Under the pieces are notes generated by a model. It saw nothing but the letters and a program-made list of their open reading frames with translations. It did not search any database and was not told where the DNA came from. DNA of 64,000 nucleotides, taken from contig NZ_JACAVQ010000001.1 in the NCBI RefSeq assembly GCF_015354615.1, forward strand, positions 1 to 64,000. Direction: 5' to 3'. The translations under genes were made by a program, and so were the position numbers. This document shows positions 45,156 through 52,919 of the stretch, piece by piece. Numbering within the stretch: the stretch's first letter is position 1; every line of letters begins with the position of its first letter. The stretch is from Aliidiomarina indica (GTDB lineage: Bacteria > Pseudomonadota > Gammaproteobacteria > Enterobacterales > Alteromonadaceae).

Positions 45156-46271
45156 ATGTCGACCTTAAACACCACTGCCGAGATTATTGCGGATATTAAA
45201 GCCGGCAAGATGGTTATTCTGATGGACGATGAAGACCGTGAGAATGAGGGCGACCTCATTATGGCGGCAGAGTGTGTAACGCCGGAAGCGATTAATTTTA
45301 TGGCGCGCTTTGGGCGCGGCTTGATTTGCTTAACCCTTACCGAAGATCGCTGCCAACAGCTGCGTTTACCGTTAATGGTGGGACAGAATAATTCACCTTA
45401 TGCGACTAATTTCACGGTGTCGATTGAAGCAGCAGAAGGGGTGACCACGGGTATTTCGGCGGCAGATCGGGCGCGCACGGTGCGTGCAGCTGTCGCTAAA
45501 GACGCCAAACCCACAGATTTAGTGATGCCGGGGCACATTTTTCCACTCAAGGCGCGCCAAGGTGGCGTGTTAAACCGTGCTGGGCATACGGAAGCAGGCT
45601 GCGACTTAGCGCGCTTGGCCGGATACGAGCCTGCCTCAGTAATTGTCGAGATTCTGAATGAAGACGGCACCATGGCGCGGCGTCCGGATTTAGAGAAATT
45701 TGCCGCAGAGCACGGTATTAAAATTGGCACTATTGCTGATTTAATCGAGTACCGTTCGCTCACCGAACACACGGTAGAGCGTGTGGGCCAATGCAAACTG
45801 CCTACCGCCTACGGTGAATTTGATTTGGTGACGTATCAAGATACGGTAGACGGCCAGGTGCATTTTGCGCTGGTAAGTGGCGAGATTGACGGCTCAACAC
45901 CGACCAACGTGCGGGTTCATCTGCAAGATACCTTTAATGATTTATTGGCGACGGAGCGGGCTAGCCGTCGCAGTTGGCCGCTGTATCGGGCTATGCGAAG
46001 AATAGCTGAAGAAGGCGGTGTGTTTGTGTTGCTCGGTCGGCAGCAAACACCGCGGGATTTAATTAATCAGGTACGTTTTTTTGAGCAGGAAGACAAAGGG
46101 GAAGTGCATGTAAGCGCGACCCAGAGCAACGAATCACGCAATGTGGGTGTAGGCTCGCAGATTTTGGCGGATTTAGGTGTGCATCAAATGCGCTTGCTCA
46201 GCTCACCGAAGAAATACTCGGCGCTTTCTGGGTTTGGTTTGGAAGTTGTCGATTTTATCGAAGACAAATAA
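45156..46271 (+). CDS. ribBA: DHBP synthase with degenerate GTP cyclohydrolase II domain (RibBA-like)
   Basis: Protein of 371 aa. The N-terminal RibB domain is intact ([30 protein letters not shown]), giving 3,4-dihydroxy-2-butanone 4-phosphate. The C-terminal part has the length and ending of RibA, but the zinc-binding cysteine motif (C..GD..RCDCG in active enzymes) is replaced by [18 protein letters not shown], so GTP cyclohydrolase activity is unlikely. Such RibB-X hybrids are known in Proteobacteria; a separate ribA is expected elsewhere in the genome. Last gene of the glyA-side cluster, with a terminator. Confidence 0.88.
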   Translation: MSTLNTTAEIIADIKAGKMVILMDDEDRENEGDLIMAAECVTPEAINFMARFGRGLICLTLTEDRCQQLRLPLMVGQNNSPYATNFTVSIEAAEGVTTGISAADRARTVRAAVAKDAKPTDLVMPGHIFPLKARQGGVLNRAGHTEAGCDLARLAGYEPASVIVEILNEDGTMARRPDLEKFAAEHGIKIGTIADLIEYRSLTEHTVERVGQCKLPTAYGEFDLVTYQDTVDGQVHFALVSGEIDGSTPTNVRVHLQDTFNDLLATERASRRSWPLYRAMRRIAEEGGVFVLLGRQQTPRDLINQVRFFEQEDKGEVHVSATQSNESRNVGVGSQILADLGVHQMRLLSSPKKYSALSGFGLEVVDFIEDK

Positions 46272-46286
46272 GCGGTTCGATGGAAC

Positions 46287-46317
46287 AACCCGCCCCGAGT
46301 GTAGGGCGGGTTTTTTT
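46287..46317. terminator. Rho-independent terminator after ribBA
   Basis: ACCCGCCC-CGAGTGTA-GGGCGGGT plus a T-run. It runs into the stop codon of the convergent reductase gene. Confidence 0.92.
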
Positions 46318-47206
46318 ATAGGTTTTTATCGGCTTGTTCTAAATCGCTAATGGCTTGCCACAGGCGACAGTTTTCACGTGTCGCCACATTCAAGCGCTCA
46401 CCCTCACGGCATACAAATCCATTCAAATAATCAATTTCTGTGCGTCGTTGGGCACTTATATCTTGCAGCATGCTGCAGCGATTTCCGGCCGTATGCCGGA
46501 TGACATCGCGAACTTGCGTCAGCAGCTCATCGGCGTCTAACGCTGGGTTAAGATTAGCAATTTCTTCGCAGATGGCGCGTAACTGCGGTGCGTAGATGTC
46601 ATCGCGAAGAACGCCGTTGACCGCATCGGCGAGGGTCGCCAACGGATTAATGGCGCAGTTAATGGCTAGCTTTTGCCAGCGTTTGTGTGCGATATCGTGC
46701 TGCCAATGCAGCGGTGGAAGCGCTTTCTCTAGTTCCTCGAGCCAAGGCGGCGGGGTACCCGACGCGTGGCGCGGACCAATCCAGCTCTGTCCAGTTCCCG
46801 CGTGGTAACTGTGCGTACGTTGCTGCCGCCAAGCCCCGTGCGTGGTCACTAAATCGAACACAGTTCCTGGCGCTTGCGCTTGCAAAATATCGTCTGCAGC
46901 GCCCATGCCATTGTGGCTGACAATCAAAGGGGTATTCACTGGAAGTTGCAGCGTTTCGAGCAAGGGGGCTAGTTGCCATGCCTTAACCATCACCAACCAA
47001 ATGGCGCCTTCAGGGGCATCGCTTGCGCTGTTAATCACGGGAAACTCACCCGTTATTTTCTCGGCATCAAAAGTGCGCGATAGAGTTAATCCAGCGTGAT
47101 CTTCTAGATGACGCGAGTAGATAGTTACAGTTGCCCCTGCGCGCTGCAAACCCAGCGCCCATAACGAGCCTAACGCTCCCGAACCAACCACCACCCACGT
47201 TGCCAT
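46316..47206 (-). CDS. Ketopantoate reductase family protein (PanE/ApbA-like)
   Basis: NADPH-dependent reductase of 296 aa. Rossmann motif VVVGSGALGSLWA at the start, ketopantoate-type helical C-terminal domain with WQKLAINCAINPLATL (conserved Lys and Asn) and a Cys-Ser substrate region. Probably 2-dehydropantoate 2-reductase for pantothenate synthesis, but members with other substrates exist and no pan genes are nearby. GAGGTG is 4 bp before the ATG at 47206, favouring it over the in-frame ATG 12 bp upstream. Confidence 0.8.
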   Translation of the reverse strand: MATWVVVGSGALGSLWALGLQRAGATVTIYSRHLEDHAGLTLSRTFDAEKITGEFPVINSASDAPEGAIWLVMVKAWQLAPLLETLQLPVNTPLIVSHNGMGAADDILQAQAPGTVFDLVTTHGAWRQQRTHSYHAGTGQSWIGPRHASGTPPPWLEELEKALPPLHWQHDIAHKRWQKLAINCAINPLATLADAVNGVLRDDIYAPQLRAICEEIANLNPALDADELLTQVRDVIRHTAGNRCSMLQDISAQRRTEIDYLNGFVCREGERLNVATRENCRLWQAISDLEQADKNL

Positions 47207-47272
47207 TTCACACCTCATTTCCGACTCTTCTCATAGTACGCCAGCCCCCCAACCAACGCAAAACCAAAACAG

Positions 47273-47295
47273 AGTTCCACCCCAGGGGCGCAACT
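47273..47295. repeat. Family A palindrome (single)
   Basis: Triplets CCA/GCG; between the ampG-like gene end and the reductase gene, both on the minus strand. Confidence 0.88.
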
Positions 47296-47299
47296 CTGT

Positions 47300-48940
47300 T
47301 TAGCGGGAGCGGGCGTGGTTTTCGTCTTCGAGGCGCTGGATGGGTTTGCGGATGCTCCATAGGAACAGGAGGCTGGGGATGACCATCAAGGTGGTGAGGA
47401 AGAAGAAAAGGGCCCAATTGCCGTCGAGCCAATCGACGACAACGCCGCTGTAGGAGGCAAGTACGGTGCGTCCTAGGGTGCCAACGGACGCCATTAAGGC
47501 ATATTGGGTGGCGGTAAAGGCTCGGTTACAGAGCAGACTGATCAGGGCAACGAAGGCAACGGTAGACCATGCTGAAGTAAAGCCGTCGCTGACCACGGCG
47601 GCAATAAATAGCGCTTTGTTCGGGCCGACAATGGCTAACGCCGAGAACAATAGGTTACTCAGTGCCATGGCAGAGCCGCCGATAAACAAGCCTTTAAGAA
47701 TACCAAAACGCATATTCACGTAGCTGCCAATCAGGGCAAAGGCGATGGTAACCCACCAGTTCATCAATTTTGAATACAGGCCAATATCGGTATTGGTGAA
47801 GCCAACCTCTTGGTAGAACACAATCGACATGCGCCCCAAGAACGCTTCGCCAATTTTAAATAGCAGGACGAACAGCAGCACCGATAGTGCAAAGCGCGGG
47901 CCACTGCGGCGGAAGAACTCAGCTAACGGCTCGATAAGGGTAACGATGATCCAAGCGGCAATGCGATGTTTACGCTGAACCGGGAGCAGTTCCGCGGCGC
48001 TGGCTTTTTCTGATTCGCGCTGCAGTCGAACCAGTGCCATGACTAACCCAGTTAAAAACGCCAAAACAATACCGAACCACAAAAACCAAATGGTTTTAGG
48101 CAACGTGAGGGCGGTAACTTCGGTGACCCACGCGCTAAAGTGACTGACTTGTCCGGTGATGGCCAAACTAATCGCGATTAACATGGCGAAGGCAAAGCTT
48201 GTCATGGCCAAGGTTTTACCGGGGCTGCGTGCGGCGGCTTGTTGATAGTGAAGTTCAGATTCCTGTTGTTGCACGTTGCGCTGGGTTTTTGGCTCCCGCG
48301 CAAGCCAGACGCCGAGAGTTAAGCAAGCCATCATAGCGGCGAGCACCATGTATACATGTGGCCAATCCCACCCAGGGAAATCGGATAGCAAAAAGGGCAC
48401 GGCACCGAGGCCGGCAAATCCGGTCCACCACCCAGCGGTGGCCATGGCAGCCCCAGCGCTTTGCACATGGGCTTCATGTTCGCCTATAGAATCAATACGA
48501 TAGGCGTCGATGCCGATATCTTGGGTGGAAGAAAATACAGCGATGGCCAAGGCTAAAATGGCAGCTAAATGTAACTGAGTTTGAAAATCAACCGAGGCGA
48601 TGGCAATAGTGGTGCCGATGATGCCTATCTGACACAGCAAAATCCAACCGCGTCGGTGCCCTAGCCAAGCACTTAAAAAAGGTGCGCGCACCCGATCGAC
48701 AATAGGTGACCAGAGGAAATTTACGGAGTACACGGCAAATACGGCGCCAAAATAGCCAATCATGGAGCGGGTAAAACCTAACTCATTGAGCCATGCATTT
48801 AATCCCGAGCCGATCATCACCCAGGGAAAGCCGCTGGCGATGCCAAATAGAAATATGGTGACAAGGCGACGTTGGCTGTAAAACTCGAAGATTTCTAGCC
48901 ACCCTTTGGGCGCGCCTGCAGGAGCCGTGTACCGGGCCAC
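47300..48940 (-). CDS. ampG: AmpG-family muropeptide permease (MFS)
   Basis: Inner-membrane importer of 546 aa with 12 or more hydrophobic helices, bringing anhydro-muropeptides into the cytosol for recycling. SSTQDIGIDAYRID, GIASGFPWVMIGSGLNAWL and RVRAPFLSAWLGHRRGW match AmpG. Neighbouring yajG-like lipoprotein supports it, since the two are adjacent in Escherichia coli. The cyclophilin gene is 3 bp upstream, so the genes form one unit. Confidence 0.92.
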   Translation of the reverse strand: MARYTAPAGAPKGWLEIFEFYSQRRLVTIFLFGIASGFPWVMIGSGLNAWLNELGFTRSMIGYFGAVFAVYSVNFLWSPIVDRVRAPFLSAWLGHRRGWILLCQIGIIGTTIAIASVDFQTQLHLAAILALAIAVFSSTQDIGIDAYRIDSIGEHEAHVQSAGAAMATAGWWTGFAGLGAVPFLLSDFPGWDWPHVYMVLAAMMACLTLGVWLAREPKTQRNVQQQESELHYQQAAARSPGKTLAMTSFAFAMLIAISLAITGQVSHFSAWVTEVTALTLPKTIWFLWFGIVLAFLTGLVMALVRLQRESEKASAAELLPVQRKHRIAAWIIVTLIEPLAEFFRRSGPRFALSVLLFVLLFKIGEAFLGRMSIVFYQEVGFTNTDIGLYSKLMNWWVTIAFALIGSYVNMRFGILKGLFIGGSAMALSNLLFSALAIVGPNKALFIAAVVSDGFTSAWSTVAFVALISLLCNRAFTATQYALMASVGTLGRTVLASYSGVVVDWLDGNWALFFFLTTLMVIPSLLFLWSIRKPIQRLEDENHARSR

Positions 48941-48943
48941 GAA

Positions 48944-49555
48944 TTACTGCTCGTCGGGCAGAAGTTCAACCCGTATCAATTCGACGGGCTCTACAGGCAC
49001 ATCGGGAAAACCGGTTTCTTCGTGGGTATGGGTTTCAACTGCGGCGATCTCGTAGATAAGTTCGGCATTTTCGATAACGCGACCAAATACCGCATAACCC
49101 CAGCGACGCGCGCTAGGGTTGAGGCTGTCGTTATCTTTGGCGTTAAAATAGAACTGACGGCGGGCGGAGTGGGGATCGTTTTGCCGAGCCATGGCGATGG
49201 TGCCAAACTCGTTGCGCAGGCCATTACCGGACTCATTAATAACGGTGGGACCGTCTGGCAGCGATTCCCAATCGGTGGTGTAGCCACCGCCCTGTACGAC
49301 GAAATCGTCGATGACGCGATTAAATAAGGTGCCGTTGTAGCTTCCGCTCACCACGTGGCGCAGGAAGTGGTCGACGGTATATGGCGCTCGCCAACGATCA
49401 AGTTCAACCACCATATCACCCATGCTGGTGACAAAACGGACTTTCGGATACAAATTATCTTTTTGGATATCGGCATCGTCTGCATGAGCAGTGGCACCGA
49501 TGCTAAGCCCCAAAGTAACAAGGGTTATCATGACAAAAGAAAAAACACGGGTCAT
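48944..49555 (-). CDS. Periplasmic cyclophilin-type peptidyl-prolyl isomerase
   Basis: PPIase of 203 aa with signal peptide (MTRVFSFVMITLVTLGLSIGATAHA). Cyclophilin core: TSMGDMVVELD, FNRVIDDFVVQGGGY (with the catalytic Arg), GTIAMAR and WGYAVFGRVIENAELI. Length and layout resemble PpiA, but the cysteine-free divergent sequence leaves the orthology open. Lies between ampG and yajG on the same strand. Confidence 0.9.
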   Translation of the reverse strand: MTRVFSFVMITLVTLGLSIGATAHADDADIQKDNLYPKVRFVTSMGDMVVELDRWRAPYTVDHFLRHVVSGSYNGTLFNRVIDDFVVQGGGYTTDWESLPDGPTVINESGNGLRNEFGTIAMARQNDPHSARRQFYFNAKDNDSLNPSARRWGYAVFGRVIENAELIYEIAAVETHTHEETGFPDVPVEPVELIRVELLPDEQ

Positions 49556-49617
49556 GGATGTGTGCTCCTATCAAACTTAAAAAATGACTAAGCGGCAAGG
49601 CGCTAAGGTTTTCAACG

Positions 49618-50199
49618 CTATGGAGAACCGACTAATAAAAACTGCTGAAGTTCCGATTCTTTCATAAGTGCGCTCAGGGTGGCATTAATATTGCGATTAA
49701 TGTCACGCTCAATGCGACCATAATCTAACCGCCGCACCGTTTGCGGGCCCATGGTTGTGGTCATTTCGCTGCGCACCACATTATTTCCTTGGGTGACAAC
49801 GGCACTTAATACAACCTCATGTTGCAGCTCATATTCGTTGCCTCGGCGCACTGCGCGCACCAAGGCCTGTTCGATATAGATGTGTAAATGGGTGTCGGCT
49901 TGTCCGACGATCGGCAATGTTCGCTGCAATTCCTCACTGATCAGAGTAGCCACCGGTTGCGTTGACGTGGCAAACTCGGCATGGTCTAACGAATGTTCTA
50001 TGCGCAAAATATGATTTTGTGTCCGTCGATCGCTCACGGTGAGCTGAATCGGCTGCGGTGTGGCAAGTACAACTGATGATTGAACGCTCAGTTGTAATGC
50101 AGGTGGCGTTGGTGCGGGCGCACTGGTGCAGGCACTTAAACAAAGCCCTGCGAACACACAAAAATAAACGCGTTTAATCGAATACAGCGTGGCTTTCAC
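49618..50199 (-). CDS. yajG: YajG-family lipoprotein
   Basis: Predicted outer-membrane lipoprotein of 193 aa. The GTG at 50199 follows GGAAGG and starts a signal peptide with lipobox LSAC; a longer frame upstream would bury it. The rest has LTVSDRRTQNHILRI and LHIYIEQALVRAVRRGNEYELQHEVVLS, like YajG. In Escherichia coli yajG neighbours ampG. Function unknown. Confidence 0.8.
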   Translation of the reverse strand: MKATLYSIKRVYFCVFAGLCLSACTSAPAPTPPALQLSVQSSVVLATPQPIQLTVSDRRTQNHILRIEHSLDHAEFATSTQPVATLISEELQRTLPIVGQADTHLHIYIEQALVRAVRRGNEYELQHEVVLSAVVTQGNNVVRSEMTTTMGPQTVRRLDYGRIERDINRNINATLSALMKESELQQFLLVGSP

Positions 50200-50313
50200 G
50201 GCGTGGTCCTTCCAAGAGTATTTTGGATATTGGCCAATAAGGTATACGATTATAAGGAATGAGTCATCCTCAGTGCAGTGGAACACTGAAAACGAATTGA
50301 AAAGGTAGTGGGA

Positions 50314-51399
50314 ATGAAATTTGCAGAAATTACCGGTTGGGGTAAATGTGTACCGCCAGCAATTATGACCAACAATGATCTGGCGACCTTTATGGAAACC
50401 TCAGATGAGTGGATCCGTACCCGAACTGGAATTGAAGAGCGTCGTGTGAGTGCTGTCGGCACTTCGGCGATGGCGACAGTGGCTGCGCGTAATGCGCTGG
50501 CTGCGGCAGATGTTGACCCGGCTGAAATTGACCTCATCATTGTGGGCACCTGCACCCCGGATGAAATCATTCCCAATGTGGCCTCGAAAGTGCAACAAGA
50601 TATCGGTGCCAAAAATGCCGCTGCGTTCGATTTAAACGCAGCCTGCAGCAGTTTCTTTTATGCCATGCACTTCGCTACCTCTACGATTCGCATGGGCATG
50701 CATAAGAAAGTGTTGATTATCGGCGCTGAACGTTTAACCCGCATCCTCGATTGGACAAAGCGTGAAAGCGCGGTGCTCTTTGGTGATGGCGCGGGTGCCA
50801 TGGTGCTTGAATTAAGCGATAAGCCAGTGGGTTTGATCAGCTCTAAAATTTCCTGCGATGCGGATGCGCGCGATGTGCTCTCGCTTGATTTTGGGATGAG
50901 TTTTGACCGTTACAACTTTGATGGGGTAATGGATTTTAACTTTGAAGGTCAGGAGATTTTTAAACGTGCGGTAAAAGGAATGAGTGCTGCAGTTGACGGG
51001 GTGTTTCAAGAAACCGGCCTCAGCGTGAATGATATTGATGTACTCATTCCACACCAAGCGAATAAGCGCCTGATCGATTTTCTGGCCAAGATGTGCAAGG
51101 TGCCGGAAGAGAAAACCATGATTAATATTCAAAAATACGGCAACACATCGTCGGCGACACTACCCATTGCTTATTGCGAAGCCCTAGAAACGGGCATGGT
51201 GAAAGCGGGCGATAGCATTATTTCTGCGGTATTTGGCGGTGGCTTAACGTGCGGCGCTGGCCTCATTGTGTGGGGCGACCGTGTCACCCCAAAAGGCAAC
51301 AACCAAATGGAACTAGAGCAGGGTGCTGACCAATCGGCTCTTGATTTGATTCTGCCGTTGTATGAAGGCTCCAAGAGAGCCTGGCAAGAACGGAGCTAA
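50314..51399 (+). CDS. 3-oxoacyl-ACP synthase III-family protein (FabH-like)
   Basis: Thiolase-fold condensing enzyme of 361 aa. Catalytic Cys111 in AACSSF, His in IPHQANKR and Asn in YGNTSS are all present. It is longer than typical FabH, with a C-terminal tail of about 30 residues (after CGAGLIVWGDRV) and an extended loop (SFDRYNFDGVMDFNFEGQEIFK). It stands outside any fab cluster, so it may be a second KAS III, perhaps using branched or longer acyl-CoA. The start at 50314 has AAGG upstream. Its last codons and TAA lie at the border of a C-element copy. Confidence 0.85.
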   Translation: MKFAEITGWGKCVPPAIMTNNDLATFMETSDEWIRTRTGIEERRVSAVGTSAMATVAARNALAAADVDPAEIDLIIVGTCTPDEIIPNVASKVQQDIGAKNAAAFDLNAACSSFFYAMHFATSTIRMGMHKKVLIIGAERLTRILDWTKRESAVLFGDGAGAMVLELSDKPVGLISSKISCDADARDVLSLDFGMSFDRYNFDGVMDFNFEGQEIFKRAVKGMSAAVDGVFQETGLSVNDIDVLIPHQANKRLIDFLAKMCKVPEEKTMINIQKYGNTSSATLPIAYCEALETGMVKAGDSIISAVFGGGLTCGAGLIVWGDRVTPKGNNQMELEQGADQSALDLILPLYEGSKRAWQERS

Positions 51400-51478
51400 C
51401 TTGTCAGAAGGCTCCGATAGCCGCGTTATAATCGCGGCTCAATCGGTCACATACCATCAAGGTATGCTCCCTCAATCG
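51394..51478. repeat. C element copy 1
   Basis: About 85 bp with two hairpins: GCCGCG-TTATAAT-CGCGGC and CATACC-ATCAA-GGTATG. Direct repeat of 51539-51623. It starts at the last codons of the KAS III gene. Confidence 0.85.
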
Positions 51479-51538
51479 CCACCATTATGCCTTGCTCTCG
51501 AAGCTTCTGCCGGCGCTTTGAGTGAAGTGGTCAGAGGG

Positions 51539-51653
51539 AGCTAGCTTGTCAGAAGGCTCCGATAGCTGCGTTATAATCGCGGCTCAATCGGTCACATACC
51601 ATCAAGGTATGCTCCCTCAATCGGTCACATACCACCAGAGTATGTGACCTCAA
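51539..51653. repeat. C element copy 2 plus extra hairpin
   Basis: Second direct copy (51539-51623), nearly identical to copy 1, followed by a further inverted repeat GGTCACATAC-CACCAGA-GTATGTGACC (about 51622-51653) that reuses part of the element. It sits between convergent KAS III and enoyl-CoA hydratase genes; no ordinary terminator is present. Confidence 0.85.
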
Positions 51654-51664
51654 CGTCTGGTTTT

Positions 51665-52411
51665 TTAACGCTTGGCTTTGGCCGCGATAATCTGCTGGGT
51701 TTCGTCGCTGGCGAGCACCACTAAGAAATCCTTAAGCTCCCGTTGAATGCGATCGTTAATGGCTTCCGGTTGAGCTTTGAGAAGCTTTTTCGATAAACGC
51801 AGAGACTGAATCGGTTTTTTAGCAAGCTCTGAGGCCACGTGTTCAACCGTGCTCAACAATTCACTTCCCGGAACCACCTGATTTACAATATTTAACTCAT
51901 ACGCTTTTTTCGCATCAAAAGGCGCGCCGAGTAATAGCAATTCGGCTGCTTTGGCGTGTCCGCAGAGTAACGGGATTAACTGGCTTGAACCTGCTTCAGG
52001 AACGAGTCCCATATCGACAAAGGGCATCACAAAGGTGGTGCCTTCGGCCGCGTAAATGAGATCGCAGTGCAACAGCAGGGTCGTGCCGATGCCAATGGCG
52101 GCACCTTGCACCGCAGCAACGACAGTGACATCGACCTGAGAGATGGTGCTTAAGAATTGAAATACTGGAGAGTCCGATTTCAGTTCGCCGTGACGCAAGA
52201 AATCACCCAGATCGTTGCCCGCGCAAAACAAATCACCTTCGCCACTAATCACAACGGCAGCGATATCATCGCGCTCATTGGCGTTACGCAGCGCATCGGT
52301 CATGACCTGATACATATCTTGGGTAAGCGCATTTTTCTTGGCAGGGCGATTTAGATGAATACGAATCACTTTATCCTGCTCGTAAACTGAAACAAATTCA
52401 TGTTGTGACAT
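51665..52411 (-). CDS. Enoyl-CoA hydratase/isomerase family protein
   Basis: Crotonase-fold protein of 248 aa. LFCAGNDLGDFL and GAAIGIGTTLLLHCDLIYAAEGTTFVMPFVDMGLVPEAGSS form the CoA oxyanion-hole regions. The catalytic pair typical of hydratases is partly altered (the second Glu is present in VPEAGSS), so it may be an isomerase or a hydratase of unknown chain preference. GAGGA precedes the ATG at 52411. No other beta-oxidation genes are adjacent. Bracketed by C elements. Confidence 0.85.
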   Translation of the reverse strand: MSQHEFVSVYEQDKVIRIHLNRPAKKNALTQDMYQVMTDALRNANERDDIAAVVISGEGDLFCAGNDLGDFLRHGELKSDSPVFQFLSTISQVDVTVVAAVQGAAIGIGTTLLLHCDLIYAAEGTTFVMPFVDMGLVPEAGSSQLIPLLCGHAKAAELLLLGAPFDAKKAYELNIVNQVVPGSELLSTVEHVASELAKKPIQSLRLSKKLLKAQPEAINDRIQRELKDFLVVLASDETQQIIAAKAKR

Positions 52412-52493
52412 ATAACCATTCCTCAAATAGATGTGAGGGAACGATAACACTGGTCAGGCCAGAACGGCAAATAGCATAGACAAAGCAAAACAG

Positions 52494-52516
52494 AGTTCCG
52501 CCCCTGGGGCGTAATT
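52494..52516. repeat. Family A palindrome (single)
   Basis: Triplets CCG/ACG, right end AATT. It lies upstream of the enoyl-CoA hydratase gene, next to C element copy 3. Confidence 0.87.
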
Positions 52517-52522
52517 GTTGAG

Positions 52523-52612
52523 GCATAATTGATGTGATTGAGGGAGCATACCTAAATGGTATGTGACCGATTGAGCAGCAATTATAACGCCGCAATAAAG
52601 GATTTCTGACAA
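52523..52612. repeat. C element copy 3 (inverted)
   Basis: Inverted relative to copies 1 and 2, more diverged, but both hairpins are kept (GCGGC-GTTATAATT-GCTGC; CATACC-ATTTA-GGTATG on the minus strand). Similarity continues past the 85 bp into an ATTATGCCT segment also seen after copy 1. It lies directly downstream of 4.5S RNA. Confidence 0.8.
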
Positions 52613-52622
52613 GCCAGAAAGG

Positions 52623-52732
52623 GGTGACCCCACCAGCCACACCTCGGCACCCACTACCCCACCTACGGCTGCTCCCTTCCGGGCCTGACCGGGTTCGATG
52701 GTTCGTGTTGCGAGGGGACCAATGGGGCCACC
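52623..52732 (-). ncRNA. ffs: 4.5S RNA (signal recognition particle RNA)
   Basis: On the minus strand GGTCAGGCCCGGAAGGGAGC is the conserved apical SRP RNA loop that binds Ffh, and the ends GGTGGCCCC and GGGGTCACC close the long hairpin. Length of about 110 nt agrees with Escherichia coli 4.5S (114 nt). Ends are set by the closing stem and by the promoter. Confidence 0.93.
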
Positions 52733-52739
52733 GCGGCGA

Positions 52740-52768
52740 ATTATCCCTGATGGCTTGATTGATTACAA
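52740..52768 (-). promoter_or_regulatory. Promoter of 4.5S RNA
   Basis: Minus-strand -35 TTGTAA (52763-52768), 17-bp spacer, -10 GATAAT (52740-52745), with a GC-rich discriminator (TCGCCGCG) leading straight into the RNA at about 52732. Confidence 0.75.
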
Positions 52769-52919
52769 GGGACCCAAGTTTGCCTGCTGTTTTTCTGAAC
52801 AATGGAAACAAGCGTTGTTCCCGCGTGGGTTTTTCCGTAGCATAAACGTAAAGATGCCTTTTAAGGCACAGAAATGAACTCCCTCGTTGTTTCGTTAGCG
52901 TTGAAAAGAGATTGATTTT

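Noticed and set aside
51401-51432. C element as a sigma-70 promoter (TTGTCA and TATAAT)
   Set aside because: The spacer between the two boxes is 20 bp and TATAAT lies in a hairpin loop; kept only as a repeat.
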